A stretch of 64,000 nt of DNA from Brachycybe producta (GCA_036925085.1 JAUPFP010000003.1:7998442-8062441); one strand, 5' to 3'. Shown: positions 31,440-43,752, numbered from the stretch's first letter. Translations and numbers: made by a program. Notes: generated by a model not told the origin, from the letters alone.

Positions 31440-33319
31440 CAGGAGGTACAGATGGCAGTTAAAAAGAAGAAAGATGCTTTCAAGACTTGGTGGCACAATG
31501 GAAGCAGGGAGGCCCAGATAGAATACAAGCGTGCCAAGAAAGAGGCCAAACAGCAGGTAGCTTTAGCAAAGCATAAGAAATATGCGGACATGTATGCCAA
31601 GTTAGGTACCAGAGCAGGAGAAATGGCAGTATATAGAATAGCTAGGGCTCGGGAGAATAAAGGCAGGGATATTGAAAAGGTGGTAAGTGTCAAAGATAAT
31701 GGGGGCAAAGTATTGTGGGGTAGGGAGCCAGTACGGAACAGGTGGGGGGAATATTTTAGTAAGCTTATGAATGAGGGGGTAGAGCATGAGTTTCACTGGA
31801 AGAAATAATGATAGAGAAGAAGTGGAGCAGGTTAGGGCTGAGGAAATTGTTCAGGCATTGCAAAAAATGAAGCTAGGGAAGGCTTTAGGGCCAGATGGGA
31901 TACCAGTAGAGGTGTGGAAGGTCTTGGGGAATGTTGCCATTTCCTGGCTCACAAAGTTATTCAATAGATTGGCTATGGGGGATAGAATGCCAGGTGCATG
32001 GCGGGACAGCTGGTTAGTGCCTATTTTCAAAGGGAAGGGTGATGTTCAGGAATGTGGGAACTATAGAGGTATTAAATTGATGAGTCATACGATGAAGCTT
32101 TGGGAGAGAGTAATTGAAGCTCGACTACGGGGTAAAACTACAATTGGGAGAAGCCAGTTTGGGTTTATGCCAGGAAAATCCACTATGCACCCTATTTTTG
32201 CCGTAAGGCAAGTTATTGAGAAGTTTCGGGCTGCCAAGAAAGAGTTACACATGGTATTTATAGATCTAGAGAAAGCCTATGACAGAGTGCCACGGGAGTT
32301 ATTGTGGGAGATCTTACAGAAGAAGGGGGTGGGTGAGTTATATAGATATGGTGAGGGACATGTATAAGGATGCACGGACAAGCGTTAAGACTGCCTGGGG
32401 GTTCTCTGACAGTTTTTTTGTTAGGATGGGTGTGCACCAGGGCTCAGCACTTAGTCCATATCTATTTATTTTGGTCCTGGATGAGTTACTGGCAGGGGTG
32501 AGGCAGGAGGTCCCCTGGTGTATGCTGTTTACAGATGACATAGTCTTAGTTGGGGAATCCAAAATGGAACTCGAGATAAGGTTAGAGGAGACTAGGAATG
32601 CCTTGGAATCAAAGGGGTTGAAAATAAGTAGGGCAAAAATGGAGTACATGAAATTTCAGTGGGATGGGAAAGAACAATTGAATGAGGAGATTAGACTTGG
32701 GGACAGTTTAATGCAGCAGGTGCATGACTTCAAATATTTAGGATCTGTGCTGCAAGATGATGCGAGCTTAGACTTAGACATCACAAACCGGATAAAAGCA
32801 GGTTGGCATAGGTGGAGGCAGGCTAGTGGGGTTTTATGTGACAGGAAGTTACCTATAAAATTGAAGGGAAAGTTTTATAGAACAGTAGTCAGACCAGCTA
32901 TGTGGCATGGGTCAGAATGTTGGGCAATCAAGAAGGTGCATGAGAATAGAATGCAGGTAGCTGAGATGAGAATGCTAAGGTTTATGAGTGGGGTGACCAG
33001 AAGGGATAGGATTAGAAATGATTTTATTAGGGGTAGTGAAGGGGTAACAAATATAGTAGAAAAGATGCAGGAAAATAGGCTGTGGTGGTTTGGGCATGTC
33101 CTCAGGAGCGGAGAAGATGGGCTGCTGAGGCAGGCAATGAACATAGACCTGGGAATAAAACGGGGTAGAGGACGACCCAAGCAAACCTGGGATGTGGTAG
33201 TAAAACGGGATATGGTGGCATGTGGGGTCACTGGGGGCTTGGTGCAAAATCGGAACGAGTGGAAAGTTAGAACCAGCAAGGCCGACCCTGCTGCTTGCGG
33301 GATAAGGTACAGGAAATGA
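31440..33319 (+). pseudogene. LINE reverse transcriptase and C-terminal tail
   Basis: The N-terminal linker is KKKKDAFKTWW and so on. RT motifs from about 31830: GPDGIPVEVWK, PIFKGKGD, YRGIKLMSH, GFMPGKST, the catalytic FIDLEKAYD, QGSALSPYLF, and FTDDIVLVGES with the second catalytic pair (FTDD in place of the commoner FADD). The tail includes WFGHVLRSGEDGLLRQAM and KRGRGRPKQTWDVVVKRDM, a common RTE C-terminal pattern. Two frameshifts (about 31800 and 32330) separate the readable parts. The last open stretch runs about 346 codons to a stop near 33319. Confidence 0.9.
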
Positions 33320-33333
33320 TGATGATAATGAGA

Positions 33334-34605
33334 CTAAATCCTATTGTCTTCCACTAGGCTGCTATAGTAGGCAGCCGGGCAGATGACATGAACCCCAGAT
33401 AGGGTCACTGTCCTCCCCCATGTGAATTAACATGGAGAATATATAATAGCCACCTACATTATATTCTGGACAGTGTAGTGTAGACCCTGGAACATGGGAC
33501 ATCATGCTGCTGCATGCCAAGGAGGCCTGCCATGTCATGCATCTCTTTGTTTGTTGGTTTTGTTCTTTGCTCTGCTGGACACCTTTGTCCATATTGTCCA
33601 TATTGTATATATTAGATTACCACTGAGCAAGTGTGACTAAATCTATTTTATCTTTTTTAACTACCATGGTGTCTGTGTCACGTTATTCTGGGGAAGTTAC
33701 CGCAGAGAGGGTGGGGGTTGCAGGTGAGGGTTTCACCGAGTCACCACCATCCTGTTTCCGTCATTTTGGCCGGTACTTTACGTTGGCTCCACGGTGCGAT
33801 CCATCGAAGTTTCACCATGCGTTTCATCGTCGGTTCCAGACCCAAAAACCCAGGGACACGAGGGTTCCTCCTGGAGGTATCCGCCTGGCCAAAACCTGGT
33901 GGTGCCTCCCTACGTACACCGGTAGGGTGTACAGGGGCGAAGGTAAGAACTATGGTTGGCCTCCTTGGGACAGCTGTCCTCGCAATCGCAGGACTTATAT
34001 CCCCGGGCCATCGCAAGAAGTTGCTCATCGGAAAACGATGCCAAGAACATCGTCCCCTGCAGAGTACCCAACTGAGAATCCACCGACTCACTCAAAAGCC
34101 TACCACTGCATCCTACCGGACTGGTGGCGGTGCAAGCTAGTGCGTTGGTACATGACCGCACGCCTGCCTCAGCTAGGGTTTGCGCAACCCTTTCTTCACC
34201 GTCTAATGGTGCTTCCCCGGAGACAATGCCACCAGTGTGTTTGCACCGTCACATTCTCCGTTCGGAAGTCGGACCGTAGGGACACCCCTACGGCACCTTT
34301 CTCCGGGAATTCACCGTGTCCATTCCTGCCTCCTCTCCTACCCCGTTTCCCTGACTAGCCATCGGAGGAAACAGGGTCTTGATCAGTTTTTTGGCCGGTA
34401 ACTTGTGTCAGCGTTTTGGAACCAGTGTTCCACCACAATATTCTCGGTGTGGCGACTTGTTGGAGACTCCGGTGGAGTCGACACCACCCAGGTTTAACCG
34501 TGAGAGGTGGCTACATGTGCGGTCCTGTCCACATAAGGATCCTGGAGCCGGGTAAGTTGGTTTTAATTTACCTGAGTTTATTGTGACGGTCCAGTCGGGA
34601 CGTTA
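33334..34605 (+). repeat. GypB-2 5' LTR
   Basis: Follows the GypB LTR plan but is longer (about 1.27 kb). The first hairpin (AGGCTGC...GCAGCC) is near 33355-33380, the GC-rich block beginning GGGGAAGTTACCGC is near 33690, and the end near 34605 has a splice-donor-like GGGTAAGTTGG at about 34549. The extra length lies at about 33950-34370, where I see sequence not shared with other GypB LTRs; this may be an insertion. Confidence 0.75.
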
Positions 34606-35045
34606 TTGGTGGAGGCGCCGGGTATCCGTACCCTGCCTCTCGCACGGTTAAAGACCGTGGATTTCACTGTTTAGTCAGTCAAATCACCGCACAGTTTGAA
34701 TACACTGCTGGGTGCGGACTTTGGTCTGTGGGACAGCAGTTGAAAATGCTGGTAACCTTGTTTGACAGCTTGTCTACCGTGGGGTGCGAACTTTGGTCCA
34801 TTTTACTGTGGCACCAAGTGGTGCACGAGGTTTTACCGCAAAGGTTTTACCGGACTTTGGTCTGGGGTACCATGGTAGAATGTGGTATAAAGTCGGTTTA
34901 CCGTGAAGTACACCAGTGTTTTACAGACTTTGGTCCGTGAGTTTACTGTTTTCGACGGCGGAATCCCGTTTTCTGCTGGTTTTTGCCATAATTGACCGTG
35001 GAAGCACGGTGGGTTTAGGTTTAAACCTCGAGATTACCGATAGAG
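34606..35045 (+). promoter_or_regulatory. GypB-2 primer-binding site and hairpin leader
   Basis: TGGTGGAGGCGCCGGGTA at 34607-34624 is the primer-binding site, complementary to a tRNA ending CTCCACCA. The leader contains at least four GGAC-type stem-loops with loop TTTG (GGACTTTGGTC and variants) near 34716, 34788, 34853 and 34924, so spaced about 65-75 nt. The same kind of array, with loop TTTT or similar, occurs in GypB-4 and GypB-5. Confidence 0.75.
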
Positions 35046-37440
35046 AATCAGGAAATCGGTGCAGAAGCAGGGGGCATTACGGTGGCCGAGAGGATATGGC
35101 ACCTTTCATATGCATGTTCGAAGCGAAGGCTAGGGCACTGCGCTGGAGGCATGAGCCCAGGTGCAGCGACTTCACGTACCTGCTGGATGGTCTGGCGGAA
35201 GAGTATTTTGCCCAGTTGGTGGAAACTCTTCCGGACCTCACCTGGGCGGAACTGAAAGAGGCTATGAGTGGCCGATTCAGTTCCAACAATTCGGCTCGTG
35301 TCTGCTTCACAAAATTCGAGACGATGAAGCAGGGTACACACGATTCTGTGCAAGCGTTCTATTGGCGATTCTTTGAGTTGCCAGAACGCGTGTCTCCGGG
35401 TGAAAACGAGAGCTGTCGGCTCATTCATTTTAAACAGAAACTCCTGGCGGCCATCACTGATCAATTGATCGGGTGTCAGGCCGAGACGGTAGAAGCATAT
35501 GCCCGAAGGGAACGGCTTGTTGAAGCCAATTTGCAGACAGCAGGGAGATTACCTGCCTATACATGAGTGGTTCCGGAGGTTTCGGCTTCTGGTTCCACGG
35601 CTAGCTCTAGGAGCTCGGCCGAAGCTTCTGCTTGAAACCCGCCGGGTGCGAAGGCCTCCACCATCCAAATCGGACAAAGCAGTGGCCAAGATTGGGGGCA
35701 AGAAGGGGAGGAGGCAGGCGAGTTCTGGTAGAGGACAGCCAGCAGCAATGCCTCGAAGTGTGGACCGTGGGTCATGAGGATCACTCTGGCAATTGTCTGT
35801 TACGGGTGCAACCAAATGGGGCACCTGAAACGGGAGTCCTAATGCTACGGCAAATGGTCAAGTCGCCAGAGTGATGCCTGGTAAAAGCCAGAAGCTCCAG
35901 CCAATGCCAGGCTTTGTGCCGGTGTGGCTGGAGGGTTGCAAGTACCAGGCCACCATTCGTGATGGCCAGTTCTACTACCAACTCATGAAAGATGAAGAAG
36001 AGACGTCTTCATTAAACTGACGCTGGTCGCCACCAAACTGAGTGGTGAGCGACCGGTGATTTCTTGAAAGCTCAGGTGCCCAACATAGTCGGTGTTCTGA
36101 TCAAGGAACATACCTCCGGGCAGTCTCCAATTATGTGGATGTCCTGCGGAAGGCAGGGGTGCCTCTGGTGAGGTCTGCGGACCCAGAAATTACCAGTTGG
36201 GTATTTCAAACGCCATGTTCCATATTGGAAGCCATGTGCACCCAGTTAGATAACTGGTTTGCCCCCTCACTATATATGCATAGTGGTGAGGTGCTGGATC
36301 GTGCGGTCATCAAGCAGCCGGAAGGACTTGGCATGCCCATACCTTGTGCTGGGCCTGGGAAGTCTCTGGTTAGAGACTGGGTCCGAGACTTCTGCATGTT
36401 CTGGAATTACGTCCTGTGTGGACGGTAAGGTGGATGGGATGCAGACGTTCGATGGTGAGAACCAACGGGTTCCCATTCCTGAACTTCAGAGCACTCGTTC
36501 ACCACAAGTGTGGGTGTGATCGTCTCTTGGAGATGATCGTAGACACCGGAGGATGTGTCGGTCTTAAGCATAAGGGTGGCACGAGTGTTGGAGTTGCCCA
36601 TAGAGGAACTGGCAGTTCTGTCATGGCTTCTTGGCATGGACGGGCACTCCAAGGTCATAGAAGTTGCAGATGTGGACTTGACCATCCACAGGAAAACCAT
36701 CAAGGTGGCTCTTCATTTGGTAAAAAGAGAGTGCGATGTGTTGTTAGGCGTTGAGTATGCTGCACACTTCGGCTTGATGGTGGATATCGTGCACCGGAAA
36801 GTATTTCCGGGAAGATGTCTGCACCGCACATCCAGACGCCCTTCTTGCCACACACATCGATTGAGAGCTTGGGAAATCTGTGGAGGTGGAGTCAGTTCCA
36901 CTGCCGACACCAGAGGCTTTGTCTTAGAAGTCCTAAAGGCACTCGAGAAGGTTGATGGGTGTGACCCTAGTGTCATCAGAGCTGGCCTAGACCAGAGTTC
37001 CGATCAGGAGCGGGGAAGTTTGTTCCCTGCAACTGAGAAAACGTCTGGCTACCAGCCCAAAGAACATGTAGTATCGGTGTTGCTGGTAGAGCATGCTGGC
37101 CCTGGCCAGCTGCTTCTTGTGGAGCCACACCGCAAATCCTTGGGTGGACGTGGTGTGTTGATTGTGGCAGGAATTGCCCAAGCCAACAGGTTGGGCAAGT
37201 ACGATATCTGGCTTGAGAACATGGAAGAATCACCCATTGCCCGTGAGACAGGGGAGGGTGTGGCCACGGCTCAAGCTCTGAAAGCTGCCCTTGTGGTAGG
37301 GCTGAAAGAGATGTCTGAGTTGAGGGTAAGGCGCCACTCATGCGACGGTTCGACCAAGGAAGGCAACATCAAAGTAGAGAGGGGCATCAGGAAATGGATG
37401 CCGAGTCCTCAACATAACGATGGCTCCTACCCTCGAAGAG
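35046..37440 (+). pseudogene. GypB-2 gag and protease remains
   Basis: Capsid-like segment from about 35090: FICMFEAKARALRW, then YLLDGLAEEYFAQLVE, SVQAFYWRFFELPERVSPG and ESCRLIHFKQKLL. A zinc-knuckle remnant (CYGCNQMGHLKR) is near 35800. A protease-like segment follows at about 36440-36800, then the protease-RT linker with HVVSVLLVEHAGPGQLLLVE and LIVAGIAQANRLGKYDIWLE, matching GypB-5 and GypB-3. Heavily broken. Confidence 0.8.
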
Positions 37441-37449
37441 AGTCTTAAG

Positions 37450-39425
37450 ATTGGTCCCAGTCTGAAGCCTGATGAGGCGAGACAGCTACTGGAATGCCGG
37501 GGTCATTTCGCGTTCGACTATACAGAGTTGGGTGAAACCTCTCTTGTCGAACATACGATTAATACCGGTGGGCAACCTCCAGTGCGAGAAGGATTGCGTC
37601 GAACTGCTTCAGCGGCCAGAGCGATCGAGAAAGAAGAGGTGGTGAAGATGTTGGAAGCAAGATTATCCGACCTTCGCGTAGTCCCTACGCGAGCCCTATC
37701 TTGCTTGTCTGCAAGAAGAATGGTGGCTTCCGTTTTTGTGTGGACTACCGGAAACTGAATTCCCAGACTAACCTGGATCAGTATCCACTGCCTAGCATCA
37801 ATGATGCGATCGAATCGTTAGCCGGTGCAAAGTTCTTTGCAACCTAGGACCTGGCTAGTGGTTACTGGCAGGTTCGGATGACTGAGCCAGACATTGAGAA
37901 AACAGCATTCATTTGCTTTCAAGGTCTGTATGAGTTTCAAAAACAGCATTCATTTGCTCTCAAGGTCTGTTTTAGTTTCAAAAAATGCCTTTCAGACACT
38001 AATGCTCCAGCCACGATGCAGAGAGCGCTAGACCTCTTGCTGGCTGGACATAAGTAGGAGACTTGTTTGGTGTACCTGGATGATATTATCTTCTTTGTGA
38101 ACACTTTCGAGCAGTTTCTCGAGAAACTCCGCACTGTCCTTGGTCTACCAGAAGTTACCAGAGGACAAGTTCCCCCATGTTCTCGCCTATGCACGGTATT
38201 CAGTCACTGTTTCGATTACCTCTTTAACCGGGAGTTTGTGAACGTAACAGATCACCATGCTATTTGCTATTTGCAGACAGCCAAGAATCTGCAAGGCAGG
38301 TTGGGGCATTGGCAGATGCAATTATAAGAGTACCGGTTTAAGGTTCAGTATGAGAATGGGACACTCTTGGGACTATCCTGTATGTGATGTGGCGGACCTT
38401 TTTTACCTAAATACGTCGAAGCTGACGTAGGTGAGGTAATTTACCGAGTCCGGCTCGAGGTGGATTGGGTCAAGGAGCAGGCGCCTGATGGCTGGTGCTC
38501 CAAGGTGAAGAGTGAAATCTTCAAAGACCTGACTCAAACCTAAGGTTCAAGTTCGTAATGGCAGATGACTTGTATGCCATCAGGTCTATCCAGGATCAGT
38601 TGAGAACTGTACTGGTAGTTCTGGCGTCATGTAGAGCTTTCTGTTTGAAGAAGCTACATGACACTCCCGAAGCTTGTCACTTCCGGATGTTTAAGACCTA
38701 CTAGAGACTGCGCTCACGCTTCTACCGGATCGGTATGAAGCAGGACACAGCCGAATACGTTAAGTCGTGTTTGGTGTCAACAGGCGCAACAGTTCGCACA
38801 AAGTCAGGGATTTCTCCAACCCATCATGCAGAAGTACCCAGTTCATAACTGGGGAATAGACTTCGTTGGGCTGTTTCTGGCTGTTTTTGGTGCGCAGGTG
38901 TGTATTAGGGACCATGCTGGGAAGCTTGGTCAAGCGAAGTGGAGTTTAGCTTATACAGCTGAAAGGGGCACGGTTGTTTCACAGTATTCTGACCTGGTTT
39001 ATGAAAGGGAATTCGTATGAGTATGGTCGGAAGGTGCGAGACAGATTTCATGTAGACAATTTGAAACCATACATACCCACTTGCACCATGAGGGAAGATG
39101 CAAACAGCGATACAGATGCTAAATCGGAGGCTTTGGCGGGGAGTTGAGTGACTCCGGTGCCAAAGTCACCATCTGTTTTTTCGAAAAGATCTACTGACTG
39201 TGGTGGGTCAACCGCCTCGGTACAATCTCCGTCTGTGGAGACCGAGGGTGTTTGAGGTGAGTGGGTTTTCCCCCAGAATTGGGCTTGATACACTCCAGGG
39301 AAGTATAAATGAGCCCCTGCCATGGTGGGAGAAAGCCAGTTGTCTGCTAGTTTGGGCAGATGGCTGGGAGAGGAGAGTGCCAGACTTGCCCACGAGTTGG
39401 GACTGCTACGGTTTCGAGGAAAACC
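37450..39425 (+). pseudogene. GypB-2 RT, RNase H and integrase remains
   Basis: RT starts near 37500 with [19 protein letters not shown] and VREGLRRTA. RNase H and integrase motifs are fragmentary ([28 protein letters not shown]). The extreme 3' end (about 39200-39425) encodes PPRYNLRLWRPRVFEV, related to the post-integrase PRPRYYLCPRKPRAFEVL of GypB-3. An internal segment near 37900-37985 is duplicated. Many breaks. Confidence 0.8.
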
Positions 39426-40190
39426 TGTAACAACCCGGCTGGGCCGTTACAATACCCACGGTAAATTTTAACGAACTTACCGTCACTTGACCTCCTTGGG
39501 ACAAGTCGAAGCGCTGGCCAGCCCTCCTCTTGCACCCGTCCATGTCCACGGGTAGCGCCGGACGGAGGTTCCCATGCTGCACGTCGACGGACGAGTGGCC
39601 GCCGAACAAGACGTAGAATCCACGGTAAATCCCCGATGGATCTTACCGTGGATAAACCGCGCGCGAAGCACCGGCCGACACGATGACAAACATGCCGGAA
39701 ACAGGACGGTGGTGGGCGGCAACCTCTGCCGACAACCCCCACCCTCCCCGCGGTAACTTCCCCAGTATTATTACTAAATAATGACACGGACACCAGTGTA
39801 GAGTGAAAATAATAAAGTAGATAATTTATTCAGAGATAAATTATATATAAAACACTTACTGAAAGAGATGAGTCTCCTGGCTAATTCAGCCAGGAGAGGA
39901 GGTCATTGACCTCTATCACACAAAGGAAAAGATGAATGGTGGCCATCTTGGCCACCTGCTGAATTGATGAGAGCAACAAAGATCCACACTCAAGCATCAA
40001 GGGTTCACTCTCCACTGCCCAGATATAATGGCCGCCGCCATATATATCACCCCCAGGCTGCTCCACCTGGAGGAGGATAGAAACCCTTGCTGGCCATTTT
40101 GTCGTCTGCCTGGCAACCAATTTACAAGTGCCTAGCAGACGACATGGGAATTTAGTGCTGCTCCAAAAGGAGCAGAACTGGGTCATCACA
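39426..40190 (-). repeat. GypB-3 3' LTR
   Basis: A 765-bp LTR in minus orientation. Reading that strand it starts TGTGATGACCCAGTTCTGC and ends GGGTTGTTACA. On its right is AGGGAAGTTGAGAGGAT (40191-40207 reversed), the same polypurine tract as GypB-1. A splice-donor-like GGTAAGTTCG is near the LTR end (about 39480). Very few differences from the GypB-4 5' LTR are visible over several hundred bases. Confidence 0.92.
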
Positions 40191-40439
40191 ATCCTCTCAA
40201 CTTCCCTGATCCGCCCCGGGATCAGGTCGGCCGAGCCAGCAAGGATTGCGCCCATGACCCCCACTCAGTTTCAGACTGATTTCTTCGGTGGTGGATTCAT
40301 CGGAGCTACCATCCACTCCGACATCCACCGACATATCCACCACGAACACATCCGGGTGTTTCTCCACCCGAGACCGAGATCGAAATCAGTCCCCCTGAGT
40401 CTTAACGCCTCTTGCTGTCGAAACGCTTCAACGTCAAGA

Positions 40440-43058
40440 GTGTCAATCTGCGGACTCTGACGAATGGGGATGGACGTATGGGGCCGCGAGTTGGGCTATA
40501 CGTACGAGCCCAGCTCCTGTCCCCACCACGTCTAGAACAGCAAAGCATCTCCTTACCGGGTTGACGACCAGCAACACCGGATAGTCCGTACTGCCAAATG
40601 CCAGCACATATCGCATGGCAAATGACGGCAACGACGGCGTCCATGGAACTGGGAGTGGCTCCCCAGACGATAATATCCGTGGTATTGGTACCCCTCCATT
40701 CCCGGCTGGTCCTGCCACAGACCAAGCCGGTTATTCAGAAAGACCTCTCCTTCTGAATACGGAGGCTCCGCAACAAAGCGTCGACCCTCGCAATCGGGCT
40801 CAGGAGACTTGGCTCTTTCTTCCGGTCCTAGGGCCGCAAAGACCCCATCATCGGGACCCAGAGAGAAGGGTGTCCTTCCTACGGAAGGCATGGGACCACG
40901 TTTGGAGGGAACGTCATTTTTCCCTGCCGGGCTGCCACCACCGCTAGGTGAGCTGACCCGGTGGAGAGTTCCCACCGACCGAACTAACAAGTTCGGTACC
41001 GCCACCACCTTTGGGGAGGATAAAGGTATGCCGAGAACAACGTCTCGCATTGACCTATCATCCATCCGCGCCATCTTACTCTGATGGGTATGGTGCGGTT
41101 GGCTCCCGGCCGACACGGTCGCATCGTGTCGGGATTCCTCCTCCTTCGTCCCGATACTTCCACCACCACCAGTCCCCTGGGACCCACGGGTGGAAGCTTT
41201 CGGACTTTCCTTCTTCTCATGATGGGCCTTCTTGCCCTTCTTTTTCTTCTCATGAGAAGAAGGTTGACTGGGCTGGGAGCTGGACGCACCGAAGCTCACA
41301 GACTTACCGGGCCGGTCAGTCTTAGGAGGGTGGTTAGCCCCCTTCGATTGACCGGACTTACTAGTCGCAGACTTTCCTGCCGAAGCTGTACCAGTCTCTG
41401 AACTAGCTCCCGTAGCCGAACCGACGGTCGAGAATGCTCGTGTCGCCATGAAGCGTCCCTTTCCATCCCGGGAAAGATTTCTCTTCTCCGGGGCAAGGGT
41501 CAGCTGATCCTTGCCACCAACAGGTTTAACTGCCGCACCTTGGCAAGGTGCCTTGGCAGCTTGTACCGCCCTTTTTGGGCGATACGCTGTTGGCCAGGAG
41601 CCGTGGTGACACTCGCAATAGGAGTGGCACCAACTCCGACGGGAGGTTCCCCTGAACTGAGCGGATCCCGGGCATCAGCTTCCCGCAGGGGCAGAAACTG
41701 AGAGGCCTGGAGCTCAAATTCTCGCCGGCGTGCAGCCTTCTTGTCCCGCAGGACAAGGGCAGCACATCTGGCCGCTTGTGCCTGGTGGTACCGCAAGCAG
41801 TCCTCCTGGCTCCACTTTCCTTTGGGAAAGCCGGCCGGACCTCCACGAGAGGTCTTAGCCTTCTTTCCCACCGGATTACTGGCCAAAGGTGGGGTGAAGG
41901 GGCGGGGACGTTTCTGTCCCTGACCACCACCACCACTGGCGTGAGTGCTCTTCCTTGGAGCGGGAGGAGAAGGCTGATTGGCCTTCTTTTCCGCTCTTCG
42001 GTCCCTCTTGGGAGTTGCAGACTGCCAGCCTCCACTTCTGTTGGTCCCGAAACCGGAGGCTGACCAACAGGCCAGGCAGCACCAGCAGCTCCCTCAGGAT
42101 GAGCTGGTGACACAGGGAGAAGACCCACCGCCGGCGTAAACTTCGCCAAGGCAGCCTTCGTCCTCTCCAACTGTGCTTCCCTCTTCGCCAGGGCTTTCAT
42201 CCTGGCGGTGTACCGAGCAGCTCTGGACTTCTTGGTGTTTGAACCGTTCTTACAGAACTGCTGGGTAGGGTACTCCCCAAAGAAGTAGCATTTCCCATCG
42301 GACGCCAGGAAACCACCTGACGCCGTCTGGTACTTTACGGCTTCATCCTGCCTTTCCAGGCAGGCCGCTTCCGTCTCCCCAACAGGGTCGACCGGAATTG
42401 GACTGCCCTTCCGGGCTGGAGTACCCTCCTGGGATCCGGTCACAGACCGTTTACCCAGGGAGCCTGATCCTCTCCCTTCAGACTCCGAAGAGTCTTCTGA
42501 AGAGAGGATCCGTTGGCCTCTCCACCGCCTGGAGAAGGGCACCACATCATCTTCTATGGTGTCCATCTCCGCCTCCGTGTCAATGACCAGGGTTCCTCCC
42601 AAGAAGGCATCCCTGCTTCCCTCAGCCAGGCTAGCCAATTCTAGCTGGTTTTGGTCTGCCACAGGATAACACTTTGCCAAGGAGGTAGCCGCCAAACCGG
42701 TGGAAACCTCTTCGACAGGCGTGCTGGCCCGCACCGGCGCACCAACCGCCAGGATCTCCATGGCTCCCAACCAAATGGTCGCCCTCGGAGAACCCATGGT
42801 GGGAGGCGGTGTCAACCGTCCCCAAACAGACCCATAATATAGAGGGGTCCGAGGGGACGGCTGGGTCACCACAGCGTCCTCAACCAATAGCAGACCCAAA
42901 GGTCCGCTGTCGGCCAAGTCGGCTATGGCCTGACCCAAAGAATCCGGGGAGCAAGCGGCATCCAACTCCAACAGCTCTGCATCACCGGGATGCAAAGAGC
43001 TGAGGGAGGAGGAACCGCTGCCACCCCCGCCAGTTTCTTCCTTCTCCGCTGTGGCTAC
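40440..43058 (-). pseudogene. GypB-3 accessory gene, main part
   Basis: About 2.6 kb in the env position after a strong splice acceptor. From the start it encodes VATAEKEETG, a Gly/Ser run, a long acidic and S/P-rich region, a basic coiled segment (SRAARYTARMKALAKREAQL) and FTPAVGLLPV, basic low-complexity stretches, and near the C-terminus the compact domain with LNNRLGLWQDQPGMEGYQYH and then LLVVNPVRRCFAVLDVVG. Both conserved parts recur in GypB-1 (23700-23950, 25030-25280). No signal peptide or transmembrane segment. Family and function unknown. It is broken at a few sites. Confidence 0.65.
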
Positions 43059-43752
43059 CTGAAAAAGATCAAAAAATACGGTAAGAATTTGACCTATTAC
43101 GGTAGGAAACCTTTTCCACAGTGCAAAACCGCGAAAAAATGTTTTCCGGCCGGGCAGGCACCGTGGTCCACGGCCAAAGCCATCCCCAACAGTAATCGCA
43201 CGGTCGGAACCGGCCAAAAACATTTTTGGTCAGTCCAAAATCCGTAATTCCACGTTCGGTATCTTGGGCGGTGATTTCCACGGTACTTCACCATAGGAAA
43301 TCCCGTTTCCACCGTGCATATCCCGTGACCCACGGTAAAAACCGTCCTTCACAGGATTCGCACGGTCGGACTCGGCCAAACAGGTGTTTAGACCGTCCAA
43401 ACCTGGCGCCGACAATTCAGGTTGCTTGGGGAGTGGTTTACACGGATCACTACCGTGCAAAACCACTTTCCGTTCGTTAGAACACCGTGGTTTACGGTCG
43501 AAACCGTTCTCCACAGTGGTTTCATGGACAGAACCGTGCAAAAACACCTTTTCACCGTCCAAACTCCGTAGAACTTGTTCTCTACCAAATCCCACGGTGT
43601 TCGAGCGGTAAAACACCGTGTTATGCACGGCCCCATCAGTGGTAGCATCACCGTCAAAAATGCTACGGTGACGCCTCCACCAAAACCACCCAAAAGCAAT
43701 ACAAGAATACTGCCAAAGGGCAGGAAAAGAAAATTCCCCTTTGGGGACTTAC
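43059..43752 (-). other. Intron-like segment in GypB-3 accessory gene
   Basis: On the minus strand a consensus donor, CAAAGTAAGT (GTAAGT at 43752-43747), precedes about 690 bp ending in a pyrimidine-rich TTTTTTGATCTTTTTCAG (acceptor AG at 43060-43059). The interior is full of ACGGT/ACCGT motifs like the element leader, and an open frame through it encodes a hydrophobic stretch (near 43735-43640) that I think is an intron artefact. Splicing to reach a frame 3' of pol is known for env-bearing members of this group. Whether this site pair is used is inference. Confidence 0.55.

Larger units (their letters stand above)
30740..33333 (+). mobile_element. RTE-like non-LTR retrotransposon, 5'-truncated
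   Basis: A LINE with an AP endonuclease followed by RT and a short C-terminal tail. Frame and motif order fit the RTE clade: the RT reads NYRGIKLMSHTMKL, GFMPGKST, FIDLEKAYDRVPR and QGSALSPYLF. It starts inside the endonuclease, so its 5' end is missing. The 3' end is a short simple repeat, ATGATGATGATAATGAG, typical of RTE tails. It carries frameshifts near 30895, 31800 and 32330 and stops near 30952 and 31434. A GypB LTR begins right after the tail. A much older copy lies at 16450-17995. Confidence 0.88.
33334..39425 (+). mobile_element. GypB-2, Ty3/gypsy fossil
   Basis: A GypB copy with a 5' LTR (missing its first few dozen bases at the LINE junction), primer-binding site (34607-34624), a leader with hairpins, gag (about 35050-35860), protease-like region (about 36430-36800), RT (about 37450-38150), RNase H (about 38150-38340) and integrase (about 38600-39070). 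A short C-terminal tail is cut at 39425 by the minus-strand LTR of GypB-3. It has no 3' LTR of its own. It is the most decayed GypB copy here, with many breaks, so probably the oldest. Confidence 0.85.

Noticed and set aside
33940-34370. Extra sequence in the GypB-2 LTR considered as a separate transposon
   Set aside because: No terminal repeats or target duplication could be made out. It may simply be a diverged subfamily region.
43640-43740. Hydrophobic, Gly-rich segment resembling an envelope fusion peptide or transmembrane helix (minus strand)
   Set aside because: It lies just inside a segment bracketed by strong splice donor and acceptor sites and has no ectodomain, signal peptide or furin-type site nearby. 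Chance translation of intron-like DNA is more likely.
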